Of a stretch of DNA of 64,000 nt, positions 53,332-62,270 are shown piece by piece; the stretch's first letter is position 1, and every line of letters begins with the position of its first letter. Both the position numbers and the translations under genes were made by a program. Source of the DNA: Spirosoma endophyticum (GTDB lineage: Bacteria > Bacteroidota > Bacteroidia > Cytophagales > Spirosomataceae); assembly GCF_900112365.1 (NCBI RefSeq), contig NZ_FOLQ01000009.1, positions 124,001-188,000 on the forward strand, written 5' to 3'. A model generated the notes under the pieces. That model was not told where the DNA came from. It searched no databases and worked only from the letters and a program-made list of their open reading frames with translations.

Positions 53332-53371
53332 AAGAGGTTGGTTGATAGCTGTATCAATCAACCTCTTTTTT
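53332..53371 (+). terminator. Terminator directly abutting the next start codon
   Basis: AAGAGGTTGGTTGATA (53332-53347) pairs with TATCAATCAACCTCTT (one G-T wobble) and continues into six T. The ATG of the next gene begins at 53372, the base after the T tract. Confidence 0.8.
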
Positions 53372-54181
53372 ATGCAAAACGATAAACTCCGGCAGTTCTT
53401 CGTCATGTTCAGTATCCTGCTGCTGATCGTGATGAACTACCTTTCCAACGTCGGTGCGTTCGGTGGACAAACCAACGGTGATATCTCCTGGAAATACCAG
53501 ACGCTGGTAACGCCGGCAGGCTATGCGTTTTCCATTTGGGGGATTATTTTTCTGGGATTACTGGCCTTTGCCATATATCAGGCATTTCCATCGCAGCGGA
53601 CAAATGCACGATTTAGGGCCGCAGGATGGTGGGTTGTGCTGAATGCAGTTTGTAATGCCATCTGGAGTCCACTTTTCAACAACGAACGTATCGGACTGGC
53701 TTTGGTGGTTATTCTGGTAATGCTTTTCTCACTCGTTATTATAGAACAACGGCTACTGGCGAGGCCGCATATGCCACTAGTGTCTACTGATCAGGGAACT
53801 ACTCTTCCTGAATCGTCGGCTTCTACAAAGGAAACCTGGTTAGCGCGAATTCCGTTTTCGATTTATTTCGGCTGGCTAACCGTCGCCACGATTTTGAACG
53901 TAGCGGTTTTCCTGAAAGCAACGGATTTTAGCCTGATGGGATTTAACGAGTCAACCTGGGCAATCGTTATCCTGATCATTGGGTTGCTGATAGGAACAAT
54001 AGTTTTTAACCGGTATCGAAGTGTGGCCTACATTTTGGTCTTTGCCTGGGCGTACGTAGCGATCGCCGTAGAGCAAAGTGATTATAACCAAATTCAACTT
54101 GTGGCCGGGGTGGGGGCAATTAGCGCGGTTGTTCTGGCTGTCAGGGGGTTATTGAATCGAAAGATTCCAGTTTATACGTAG
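53372..54181 (+). CDS. TspO/MBR-like tryptophan-rich membrane protein
   Basis: 269 residues with about seven to eight transmembrane helices. Segments such as VTPAGYAFSIWGIIFLGLLA, GWWVVLNAVCNAIWSPLFNN and RIPFSIYFGWLTVATILNV fit the TspO-related tryptophan-rich sensory proteins of Bacteroidota, longer than the classic 160-residue TspO. Ligand (porphyrin, other) not known. The ATG at 53372 lies directly at the end of the preceding terminator; MFSILLL at 53405 is an alternative. Confidence 0.75.
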   Translation: MQNDKLRQFFVMFSILLLIVMNYLSNVGAFGGQTNGDISWKYQTLVTPAGYAFSIWGIIFLGLLAFAIYQAFPSQRTNARFRAAGWWVVLNAVCNAIWSPLFNNERIGLALVVILVMLFSLVIIEQRLLARPHMPLVSTDQGTTLPESSASTKETWLARIPFSIYFGWLTVATILNVAVFLKATDFSLMGFNESTWAIVILIIGLLIGTIVFNRYRSVAYILVFAWAYVAIAVEQSDYNQIQLVAGVGAISAVVLAVRGLLNRKIPVYT

Positions 54182-54211
54182 TGTGGGCGGAATTCCACCC
54201 ACACTACGTAT
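54174..54211. terminator. Bidirectional hairpin between the TspO-like gene and cyclophilin
   Basis: ATACGTAGTGTGGGCGGAA and its complement match at 18 of 19 positions, centred on GGAATTCC. It contains the TspO-like stop codon and ends three bases before the stop of the convergent cyclophilin. Both arms carry the over-represented word CACTACGT/ACGTAGTG. Confidence 0.8.
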
Positions 54212-54213
54212 TT

Positions 54214-54669
54214 CTATGCTTCGTCTTCCAGCACCGTGATGCTGTTGATTTTATCGCCCTGCTGAATCTGATCGATTATGTCCAGACCGTCGACAACCTT
54301 CCCGAAAACGGTATGATTGCGGTCGAGGTGGGCTGTGTTCTGACGGTTGTGGCAGATGAAAAACTGCGAGCCACCCGTATTACGTCCCCGGTGAGCCATT
54401 GACAAAACGCCCCGATCGTGGTACTGATTTTCGCCGGTTAGTTCACAATCAATCGTATAACCTGGTCCACCCGCGCCAGTGCCCGTTGGGTCACCTCCCT
54501 GAATCATGAAATTTGGAATAACGCGGTGAAATTTAATGCCGTCGTAGAATCCTTTTTTCGCAAGTGTAATAAAGTTGTTAACCGCTTTAGGGGCATCTTT
54601 CTCGTAAAACTCGATAAGCATGGTACCCTTGTCGGTGTTCATTTGTGCCTTTGGCATAACCTGAATCAT
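54214..54669 (-). CDS. Cyclophilin-type peptidyl-prolyl isomerase
   Basis: 151 residues, cytosolic, no signal peptide. The core motifs are FHRVIPNFMIQGGDPTGTG, SMAHRGRNTGGSQFFICH and HTVFGKVVDGLDIIDQIQ; the catalytic arginine is in FHRVIP. Slightly shorter than average (about 165). The start is the ATG at 54669; MPKAQMNTDKGT at 54657 is also possible. Confidence 0.95.
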   Translation of the reverse strand: MIQVMPKAQMNTDKGTMLIEFYEKDAPKAVNNFITLAKKGFYDGIKFHRVIPNFMIQGGDPTGTGAGGPGYTIDCELTGENQYHDRGVLSMAHRGRNTGGSQFFICHNRQNTAHLDRNHTVFGKVVDGLDIIDQIQQGDKINSITVLEDEA

Positions 54670-55024
54670 TTTTTGTTGTAGCTACAAAATTACAATGATT
54701 TCTGGTCAATGTCAGGCGGGGTTTTAGTCACCTACTAAGTTTATACAGTTGGTGAGCCCTCAGCTTGGTACGTAGCTTTACCAATTACAAGCGATTGTAT
54801 CGCCAATTTATTCTAAAAATAGTACTATTTATGGATTCGCTTTTTTGGAATAATGCAACTAAATTGCCTGACTATAAGTTGGAAAGGAAAATTAGTACTT
54901 GTTAGCTTCTTGTTTTTGTTCAATACTACTCAACGCTATTTGCTTACTGAGTAATAGTACTCGGGTAGGTTTTACTACCTGTGTGGTTGTCGTCTTTTAG
55001 AATAATTTATTACAATAAGTTACT
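54670..55024. other. Divergent intergenic region of 355 bases
   Basis: No gene is seen. It holds a minus-7 box for the cyclophilin on the minus strand (54685-54692), the palindrome AAATAGTACTATTT (around 54818-54831) and GGTAG/CTACC (around 54965-54980), and must hold the promoter of the AraC gene at 55025, whose boxes I could not place with confidence. Confidence 0.5.
54685..54692 (-). promoter_or_regulatory. Minus-7 promoter box of the cyclophilin gene
   Basis: On the minus strand TAATTTTG is an exact TAnnTTTG match 16 bases before the start codon at 54669. It would give a very short leader. No convincing minus-33 box. Confidence 0.5.
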
Positions 55025-55957
55025 GTGGAAAATCAATCGATTCCTTACTACGATAATCTGCCTGATTTTTTGAAGGCCGTAAAATCAATCGACTCCACAA
55101 ACCGGTGCTTTGGCCTATTCCCGTTTGAGCAATTCGGTGGTCCGGGTGAGGTGATTCCACCTTTTCGGAGCAGTACCTACGTAGCGGCTTTAGTAACCGA
55201 AGGAACGGGTACCATTCATCTGGATGGTGTTCCGTACTCTGTCCAGCCGGGCACACTCTATTTCCTGCGTCCCTGGACGGTTCGGTCGATACACAAGCAG
55301 GATCAATGGCATGGCTACGTGTTGATGTTTACGTCGGAATACGTAACAAAACGGTCGGTACTTTCTGATCCGATGCGGGAGTATCCTTTCTACCGCAAAG
55401 GTGCCCAACCCCTCATTCACATTGCGCCCGCCGACGTAGCTGAACTATACAGTCAAATTGAGTTGATTGATAAGGAGTTTGCCCATCCAACCCGCTCGAA
55501 AGCAGACCGGCTTGATATAACCTATCATTTATTACAGTCATTGATGATTAAGAGTCGGCAGATTTACCGTGAAACGCTTTCGGCGACAGACTATTCCCAG
55601 CCTGTATCATTGGTTGAACGATTCCAGAGCCTGTTACAAATGTATTATCTGCCTGATCCCAGTCAGACAGCACCTGTATTGCTGACGGTTCATGAAGCTG
55701 CCGACCGACTGCATATCCATCCGCATTATCTGAGTGATATCCTGAAGAAATATACGGGTAAAACAGCGCTGCAACACATCCGCGAGCGGACGGCCTTTGA
55801 AGCCCAGAACCTGATCCGTAATACAGACCTGACGGTAGCCGAAATTGGTTACCGGCTTAATTTCGAAGACCCATCAAATTTTACGAAGTTCTTCAAGAGT
55901 ATCATGGGCATAACCCCTCGGGCTTACCGTGATCAGTTGTATGCACTAGCTGCGTAA
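55025..55957 (+). CDS. AraC-family regulator of the RND operon
   Basis: 310 residues. An N-terminal cupin sensing domain (VALVTEGTGTIHLDGVPYSV and LYFLRPWTVRSIH) and a C-terminal double helix-turn-helix (TVHEAADRLHIHPHYLSDILKKYTGKTAL and TDLTVAEIGYRLNFEDPSNFTKFFKSIMGITPRAYRD). The start is a GTG at 55025 (MENQSIPYY); the next in-frame ATG would remove the cupin. It lies just upstream of an efflux operon on the same strand, with repeats in the gap, and probably regulates it in response to a ligand. Confidence 0.9.
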   Translation: MENQSIPYYDNLPDFLKAVKSIDSTNRCFGLFPFEQFGGPGEVIPPFRSSTYVAALVTEGTGTIHLDGVPYSVQPGTLYFLRPWTVRSIHKQDQWHGYVLMFTSEYVTKRSVLSDPMREYPFYRKGAQPLIHIAPADVAELYSQIELIDKEFAHPTRSKADRLDITYHLLQSLMIKSRQIYRETLSATDYSQPVSLVERFQSLLQMYYLPDPSQTAPVLLTVHEAADRLHIHPHYLSDILKKYTGKTALQHIRERTAFEAQNLIRNTDLTVAEIGYRLNFEDPSNFTKFFKSIMGITPRAYRDQLYALAA

Positions 55958-55967
55958 ACCGGAGGTG

Positions 55968-56065
55968 ACTGGTAATTTTACTGACTCAACTTTAGGAATC
56001 TGCATTTTTTACCAGTGAATCTACAAAACCTACCTGTTTCGCTGATAGGACCACTGGTAATTTTG
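55968..56065 (+). promoter_or_regulatory. RND operon promoter with ACTGGTAATTTT repeats
   Basis: ACTGGTAATTTT occurs at 55968-55979 and 56053-56064, and in inverted, imperfect form (TTTTTTACCAGT) at 56005-56016. The second copy contains TAATTTTG (56058-56065), an exact minus-7 box, with TTTC at 56036-56039 18 bases upstream. The repeats are candidate binding sites for the AraC regulator; binding is inferred. Confidence 0.55.
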
Positions 56066-56127
56066 TCCCAGTACCAGATAGAGTTAATACGTAACTCTGT
56101 TGATGCCAATCACTTCTCAAGCTTACT

Positions 56128-59100
56128 ATGTGGATTGTCCGCTTAGCGTTAGAAAAAAAATACACCATCGCCGTTATGGCGTTGCTGATAATGATTATGG
56201 GTGGGTTGGCCGTTACGCAAATGCCGACCGATATTTTTCCGCGTATTAATATCCCTGTCGTTTCGGTGTTATGGGGCTATAACGGCCTTTCTACCAACGA
56301 AATGGAGAAGATGATTACCAACTTCTCCGAAACAGCTATCATCAACAACGTTAGTGATATTCAGCGGCTCGAATCGCAGACGTATAATGGTACTGCGGTG
56401 CTGAAAATCTATTTTCAGCCATCTGTAAAAATTGAGGAAGCCATTGCCCAGGTAACGGCTATTTCGCAGACGATTCTGGTTCGGATGCCGCAGGGTACGC
56501 AACCGCCCCTCATTGTCCGCTACAATGCTACTGACGTACCGGTACTCCAGTTAGGTCTTTCGTCGGATAGCCTGACTGAGCCCCAAATCACTGACTACGC
56601 CCAAACGCGGGTACGTCCGCAAATTTCGACGGTGCCGGGAAGTCGTCTATCGCAGGCGTTTGGGGGGAAAACTCGCCAGATTATGGTGGATCTGGAGCCG
56701 GATCAATTAATCGCCTATAACGTAACGCCTGAAGAAGTTACGAACGCAGTTTCTGCGCAGAACTTAACCTTGCCGAGCGGTTCACTACGGTTGGGGGAGC
56801 GGGAATACAATGTACGCCTGAACTCAAAGCCTGATGTTATTACGACGCTGAACGACGTGCCGATCAAGGTCGTTGGCGGCACAACCGTTCACATGCGCGA
56901 CGTCGCTAATGTTCACGATGGAGCAGCTGTTCAGGCAAATATCGTGAAGCAGGATGGGAGTAAGGGCGTGTTGATGAGCATTGTTAAAACCGGGAATGCT
57001 TCCACAACGGAGATTGTTGATAAGATCCGTAATACCATTTTGCCGACCGTACGGGCTGCGGCACCCTCAAATTTGCGGATTCAGGAGCTTTTCGATCAAT
57101 CGGTTTTTGTGCGGGCGTCGATCAAAGGGGTATTGGTTGAAGGCATGATTGCCGCCTTGCTGACAGCCGCCCTGATCCTGCTGTTTCTGGGAAGCTGGCG
57201 TAGTACGCTGATCGTGGCTATTTCCATCCCGCTGTCAATTTTATCCTCGCTCATTACCTTATATCTACTGGGCGAAACGCTGAATATCCAAACCCTCGGC
57301 GGATTGGCGCTGGCTATCGGGATTCTAGTGGATGATGCAACGGTAACGATCGAGAATATTCACCGTAACGAAGAATTGGGCATGCCGCTACGTCAGGCCA
57401 TCTTGGAGGGCGCGCAACAGATTGCGACGCCAACACTCGTGTCGACACTGACAATCTGTATCGTGTTCACGTCGGTGCTGTTTCTGGAAGGTCCCGCCCG
57501 GTTCCTGTTTGGCCCCCTGGCCGAAGCCGTCGTGTTTGCCATGCTGGCTTCTTATGTTCTTTCCCGAACACTGGTTCCGGCCCTGGCTGACCTGATGCTA
57601 CGGGGGGAAAAGCATGGAGCAGAGGGCATGGGGCATGGGGAAACGCCCCGCGTTACGCTCTACAGCCGATTTAATGCAGGTTTTGAGCGTTTTCAGAATA
57701 AATACATTGGTGCACTGGAATGGGTTCTGGCGAATCGTAAGCTTGTCTTAGCCTTATTTTTGGGCGTTGTCATCTTTACCGGCGTCCTGATTCCGTTTGT
57801 CGGTCGCGATTTCTTCCCACGGGTTGATGCCGGGCAGATCAAATTACACATGCGGGCACCGGGCGGCACGCGGCTCGAAGCATCGGAGCAGATAGCCGCT
57901 AAAACCGCCGAGATTGTTCGGGAAGTAATTCCGGAAGAAGAAGTTGGTTCGATCATCAGTAACATCGGCCTGACCTCGGAGCGCTACAACTTTATTTTTA
58001 CCGATAACTCTTCCGTTGGCGCGTCGGATGCCGAATTGCTGATTTCACTCAGTGAAGAGCGTTCGCATGCAACCGACGACTATGTCCGTGAAATACGCGC
58101 TCGTTTGCGGGAAGAAATGCCGGACGTTACGTATTTTTTCCTGCCTGCCGACATTGTTAGCCAGATTCTGAACTTCGGTCTGACGTCGGCCATTGACGTG
58201 CAGGTGTCGGGTTTCGACCGGGCCAATAACCTGAAGGTGGCCCGCGAAATGCGCGAAAAAATTGCTCAGATTCCGGGTGCTGTCGATGTTCACCTGCATC
58301 AGGTGCTGGATGCTCCCGAGTTGTATCTGGATATTGACCGCGAACGGGCCGGACAACTGGGTCTGACCGAGCAGCGTGTCGCGACGAATATGAATATTTC
58401 GTTGAGCGGTACGGGGCAAACCCGGCCGAACTTCTGGCCTGATCCAGCCACCGGATTCCCGTATCTGATTGCCGTACAGACGCCACCGTACAAACTGGAC
58501 TCCTACGAAAAACTGCTACGTACGCCCATCATACCGGGTCAGATTTCGCCCCAATTGTTAAGCAACGTAACGACGGTGAAACGCACGACGACGCCTGTTA
58601 TTATCAACCGGGTTAACACGCAACCGAGCTACGATGTGTATGCCTCCGTCGAGAAAACGGATTTGGGATCGGTAGCCAAGGCACTGGAAAAAATTAAAGC
58701 CGATTATAAAACGCAGCTTAAACCGGGTAATACCATTTCTATTCGGGGACAGGTTGAAAGTATGGAAAGTGCCTTCAATCGGCTGGGAATAGGCATCGTC
58801 TTTGCGGCTTTGCTGGTGTATCTGCTGATGGTTGTCAATTTCCAGTCGTTCCGCTATCCGTTTATTATCATTACGGCCTTGCCGGGTGCGTTGTGCGGTA
58901 TGGTCTGGATGCTGTTTCTGACTGGTACAACCTTTAGTATTCCGTCGTTGATGGGAGCTATCATGAGTGTGGGCGTAGCGACGGCAAACAGTATTCTGCT
59001 GGTTAGTTTCGCGAAAGATCATCTGCCCGAAGTGGGGGGAAGTGCTTATGAAGCAGCGCTGGAAGCCGGTCGAACCCGGCTGCGTCCCATCCTGATGACG

Positions 59101-59277
59101 GCTATTGCCATGATCATCGGGATGTTGCCTATGTCGCTGGGATTGGGCGAAGGTGGCGAACAGAATGCTCCATTAGGTCGAGCTGTAATTGGTGGGTTGC
59201 TGCTGGCAACCTTCACTACGTTACTTTTTGTCCCCGTCGTGTTTAGTTATCTGGCCGGTAAAAAGAGAACAGCTTAA
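56128..59277 (+). CDS. RND efflux permease (AcrB/MdtB-type)
   Basis: 1049-residue inner-membrane proton antiporter with twelve predicted transmembrane helices and two large periplasmic loops. N-terminal MWIVRLALEKKYTIAVMALL; QMPTDIFPRINIPVVSV; the TM4 proton-relay pair in LAIGILVDDATVTIENIHRNEE (Asp pair about 402-403); the C-terminal SVGVATANSILLVSFAKDHL and MTAIAMIIGMLPMSL. Likely exports hydrophobic or toxic compounds; whether a drug or a natural metabolite is not visible. First gene of an operon with adaptor and outer-membrane factor. Confidence 0.95.
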   Translation: MWIVRLALEKKYTIAVMALLIMIMGGLAVTQMPTDIFPRINIPVVSVLWGYNGLSTNEMEKMITNFSETAIINNVSDIQRLESQTYNGTAVLKIYFQPSVKIEEAIAQVTAISQTILVRMPQGTQPPLIVRYNATDVPVLQLGLSSDSLTEPQITDYAQTRVRPQISTVPGSRLSQAFGGKTRQIMVDLEPDQLIAYNVTPEEVTNAVSAQNLTLPSGSLRLGEREYNVRLNSKPDVITTLNDVPIKVVGGTTVHMRDVANVHDGAAVQANIVKQDGSKGVLMSIVKTGNASTTEIVDKIRNTILPTVRAAAPSNLRIQELFDQSVFVRASIKGVLVEGMIAALLTAALILLFLGSWRSTLIVAISIPLSILSSLITLYLLGETLNIQTLGGLALAIGILVDDATVTIENIHRNEELGMPLRQAILEGAQQIATPTLVSTLTICIVFTSVLFLEGPARFLFGPLAEAVVFAMLASYVLSRTLVPALADLMLRGEKHGAEGMGHGETPRVTLYSRFNAGFERFQNKYIGALEWVLANRKLVLALFLGVVIFTGVLIPFVGRDFFPRVDAGQIKLHMRAPGGTRLEASEQIAAKTAEIVREVIPEEEVGSIISNIGLTSERYNFIFTDNSSVGASDAELLISLSEERSHATDDYVREIRARLREEMPDVTYFFLPADIVSQILNFGLTSAIDVQVSGFDRANNLKVAREMREKIAQIPGAVDVHLHQVLDAPELYLDIDRERAGQLGLTEQRVATNMNISLSGTGQTRPNFWPDPATGFPYLIAVQTPPYKLDSYEKLLRTPIIPGQISPQLLSNVTTVKRTTTPVIINRVNTQPSYDVYASVEKTDLGSVAKALEKIKADYKTQLKPGNTISIRGQVESMESAFNRLGIGIVFAALLVYLLMVVNFQSFRYPFIIITALPGALCGMVWMLFLTGTTFSIPSLMGAIMSVGVATANSILLVSFAKDHLPEVGGSAYEAALEAGRTRLRPILMTAIAMIIGMLPMSLGLGEGGEQNAPLGRAVIGGLLLATFTTLLFVPVVFSYLAGKKRTA

Positions 59278-59291
59278 AAGAATTCAGGAAA

Positions 59292-59591
59292 ATGAATCTG
59301 ATTTATCACATCGTTTCCGCAACAGACTGGGCGAAGCAGGAAAGCCAGCCGGATTATGAAGCGAGTAGTTTGCAGACCGAAGGATTTATCCATCTGTCGA
59401 CAAAAGAACAGGTTGATGGTGTGCTGAGCCGCTATTATCAGAACGTACCTGATTTGTTACTACTGCATGTTGACGTGGAGAAGCTGACGCAGGAATTACG
59501 CTACGAAACGGCCACGAACAATGACCAGTTTCCGCATCTGCACGGGCCGCTCAACAAAACCGCAGTAATAGCTATTGAAAAATTGAACTAA
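59292..59591 (+). CDS. DUF952 domain protein
   Basis: 99-residue cytosolic protein of the DUF952 family: IYHIVSATDWAKQESQPDYEA, EGFIHLSTKEQVDGVLSRYY, LLLHVDVEKLTQELRYE and FPHLHGPLNKTAVI. DUF952 proteins share a fold with ADP-ribosyl/RNA-acting transferases (conserved H and E), but the function is unknown. It starts 14 bases after the permease and precedes the adaptor by 19 bases, so it is translated within the efflux operon, an unusual position. Confidence 0.88.
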   Translation: MNLIYHIVSATDWAKQESQPDYEASSLQTEGFIHLSTKEQVDGVLSRYYQNVPDLLLLHVDVEKLTQELRYETATNNDQFPHLHGPLNKTAVIAIEKLN

Positions 59592-59610
59592 TTGTCTTTT
59601 AAGTACTTAT

Positions 59611-60711
59611 ATGAAATTCTTTCGCATCACTATTCCACTGCTGGCACTGATCGCCGTCTTTGTGTTTTTCGGGGTACTGCCCCGCATTCGCAACACGCAG
59701 GAATTGCAGGCGGCTGCCGAGCAGGAAAAAAATCGCGATCCAATCGTTAACACCGTGCGGCTGAAACACTCGTCGGACACGACGGGACTAACGCTGCCCG
59801 GTCAGATTCAACCGTATCGACAAACCCCCCTGTATGCTCGCACACAAGGCTTTCTGCGTCGGTGGTACGTCGATATTGGTGCTCAGGTAAAAGAGGGACA
59901 GGTTTTGGCGACCATCGATGTGCCCGAACTTGATCAGGATATTGCCCGAGCAAAAGCCGATCAGCAACTGGCTAAAACCAACCTTGAACGCTTGCAGAGC
60001 GTTCAGTTGCCGGGGGCCATTGCCAAACAGGATATCGATACCCGTCAATCTGGCGTGTCGGTCGCGCAGGCCAATCTCGGTCGACTAGAAGCCTTGAAGG
60101 ATTTGCAACAGATCCGGGCACCGTTCAGCGGAGTGATCACCAGCCGCACCGCCGAAAATGGTAATTTGGTATCGCCGGGAGCGGGGCAGCCTTTGTTTAC
60201 GATCTCAGAGTTAGGCATGTTGCGGGTGTTCATCGACGTACCACAAACTTATTATCAATACATCAAGGTAGGCATGCCCGCTACGGTGACAATACCTGAG
60301 CTGAAAAACCGGACATTTGCCGGAAAGGTTGTGCGCACATCGGGTACGTTACGGAGCGATTCACGGACCTTATTAACCGAAGTCGCCATTCCGAACCCGA
60401 AGCGGGAGTTACCTTCGGGTTTGTATAGTCAGGTTAAGTTTGATATGATTGCTGCCAATTCGCCCATTCTGATTCCGGCCAACGCGTTGCAAATGACGCC
60501 ACAAGGTGCGCAGGTCGTTGTTGTGGACGCCGATCAGCGGGTACGCTTTGTGCCCATCACACTCGGCCGCGATTATGGCATTACGCTCGAAGTCGCGAGT
60601 GGGTTAACCGGTCGGGAGCTTGTTATTACTAATCCAAACGACCGTCTGCGTGATGGTCAGAAAGTTCGGTTTCGGAAGTCCGTTGCTGAAAAAACCGTAG
60701 CGTTGCGATGA
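59611..60711 (+). CDS. RND periplasmic adaptor (membrane fusion protein)
   Basis: 366 residues. N-terminal membrane anchor (about 5-22), first half of the barrel-sandwich lipoyl domain (YARTQGFLRRWYVDIGAQVKEG), a short coiled-coil hairpin (about 105-150), second lipoyl half (QIRAPFSGVITSRTAENGNLV) and a beta-barrel domain (LRVFIDVPQTYYQYIKVGM). It bridges the permease and the TolC-like protein. The stop overlaps the next start by four bases. Confidence 0.93.
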   Translation: MKFFRITIPLLALIAVFVFFGVLPRIRNTQELQAAAEQEKNRDPIVNTVRLKHSSDTTGLTLPGQIQPYRQTPLYARTQGFLRRWYVDIGAQVKEGQVLATIDVPELDQDIARAKADQQLAKTNLERLQSVQLPGAIAKQDIDTRQSGVSVAQANLGRLEALKDLQQIRAPFSGVITSRTAENGNLVSPGAGQPLFTISELGMLRVFIDVPQTYYQYIKVGMPATVTIPELKNRTFAGKVVRTSGTLRSDSRTLLTEVAIPNPKRELPSGLYSQVKFDMIAANSPILIPANALQMTPQGAQVVVVDADQRVRFVPITLGRDYGITLEVASGLTGRELVITNPNDRLRDGQKVRFRKSVAEKTVALR

Positions 60712-62165
60712 ACAAATTTTTTAGTAGTGCTTTTTTAGTAAGTAGTCTAGTTTTTCAGGCAACGGCGCAAACCACGCCACTCAACGCGCCGGGAGGTGCT
60801 GTAACGATTCAGCCACAGGCCCCAACTACCAACGCGGGGCCAGGGTCCAGCGCTGCGTCGACAGCCGTTGGGTATCCGAACGGCCAGGCGCCAGCTTTCA
60901 CGATCAGCGGTTTCAAGCGCTTTGGTGATCCAACGCTTGAGTCTCTCCTTCAGTTAGGTCTGGATAATAGCCCGAACATCAAATCAGCGCTGAGTCGTCT
61001 GGAAGAAGCTCGGATTCGGGTCAAGATCGCGCAGTCATTTTTATCGCCGTCGTTGCGAAGTTCAGCGTTAATAACCACCCAAAGTTTGTCGGAGCGTCGG
61101 CCGCTCTCGGTGGCTAATCAGGCAGATTTATTGCCCCGGTTCCAGCTAAACACCTTTCAATTGCTGCCAATTGATGCCAGCTATGAGCTGGATTTATTCA
61201 AACGAATTCGCAACGGTATCGTTGTTGCGGACTTGCAAGCGCAGGCCAACGATGCCGATTATCAGTCGTTTCGTCTGAGTCTGGCCTCCGATATTGCCCG
61301 GACGTACATGCTTATCCGGGGCAATGATGCTGAGCAGGCCGTTTTTCGACGCAATATCCAATCGCGTGATACCACACTTGCTATTATTCGTGAGCGCTTC
61401 CGTGTTGGGTTGATCAATCAGATCGACGTTCAGCGGGCCGAAACCGACTATGCCGGTCTACAGGTTACGCTGAAAGGGCTTGAACGGGCACGTATCGAGT
61501 TGGTGAATGGACTGGCGCAATTATGTGGACAAGACCCAACGCAATTCTCGATTTCGTCGGGTACGTTGCCGACAGCTGTGCCCGTATATCCGTATGCCAG
61601 TGTGTCACCGGAACAGATTCAGCGTCGCCCCGATTTATTGCAGTTCAGCCGACAGAATCAAATTGCAGCTGCCCAGGTAACGCTTCAGCAGTCCACTACG
61701 TTGCCACGTGTGACGCTGGTAGGATCTGGTGGAATTCTTTCCGGTAAGATTGGAAACTGGGTTACGCCCAGCGCTGCCACGTATATTGTGGGTATTAATG
61801 CATCGGTTCCGCTCTATGAGGGGCACCGCGCTCGTCAGAACATCGCGCTTTCGAGGCAGTTCACGCAAACCAACCAGCAAACGTATCAGCAGGCATTGCA
61901 GCTAGCGCAGCGTGATGCTGAAACCGCTCTGGATAACCTTACACTGTTGCGCCAGCAGATCGATCTGCAGGGGCAGACGCTGGCACTGGCTCGTCGGACG
62001 GAGCAGTATAACCGCGAACTCTACATTCGGGGACTGGCTACGTATCTGGAAGTTCTTGATGCCCAACGAACGATTCTTACCACTGAGCAGCAATTAGTAC
62101 AGCTCCGGAGTCAGGAAGTTCAATATGCAGTAGCCTTGTTACGGTCTGTGGGGGGCGACTACTAA
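60708..62165 (+). CDS. TolC-family outer-membrane efflux factor
   Basis: 485 residues with a signal peptide of about 20 residues ending ATAQ, a proline/alanine-rich linker (about 22-60), and two outer-membrane-efflux repeats (about 75-270 and 295-480): SYELDLFKRIRNGI, LARTYMLIRGNDAEQAV, QRRPDLLQFSRQNQIAAAQV, LYIRGLATYLEVLDAQRTIL. The last gene of the RND operon; it overlaps the adaptor by ATGA. Confidence 0.93.
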   Translation: MNKFFSSAFLVSSLVFQATAQTTPLNAPGGAVTIQPQAPTTNAGPGSSAASTAVGYPNGQAPAFTISGFKRFGDPTLESLLQLGLDNSPNIKSALSRLEEARIRVKIAQSFLSPSLRSSALITTQSLSERRPLSVANQADLLPRFQLNTFQLLPIDASYELDLFKRIRNGIVVADLQAQANDADYQSFRLSLASDIARTYMLIRGNDAEQAVFRRNIQSRDTTLAIIRERFRVGLINQIDVQRAETDYAGLQVTLKGLERARIELVNGLAQLCGQDPTQFSISSGTLPTAVPVYPYASVSPEQIQRRPDLLQFSRQNQIAAAQVTLQQSTTLPRVTLVGSGGILSGKIGNWVTPSAATYIVGINASVPLYEGHRARQNIALSRQFTQTNQQTYQQALQLAQRDAETALDNLTLLRQQIDLQGQTLALARRTEQYNRELYIRGLATYLEVLDAQRTILTTEQQLVQLRSQEVQYAVALLRSVGGDY

Positions 62166-62270
62166 AAAATTTGACAGAGAAAAGAAACCTATAAGTCGAA
62201 ATCCTAAACTTTTCCAGCGTAAAACTGTAAGTTAGTGGCAACTTTGTTACAACATTACTATTAAGTACCA

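Noticed and set aside
53207..53371. 55-residue N-terminal extension of the TspO-like protein
   Set aside because: It overlaps the end of the OmpA lipoprotein gene and the terminator; the first membrane helix begins after the ATG at 53372.
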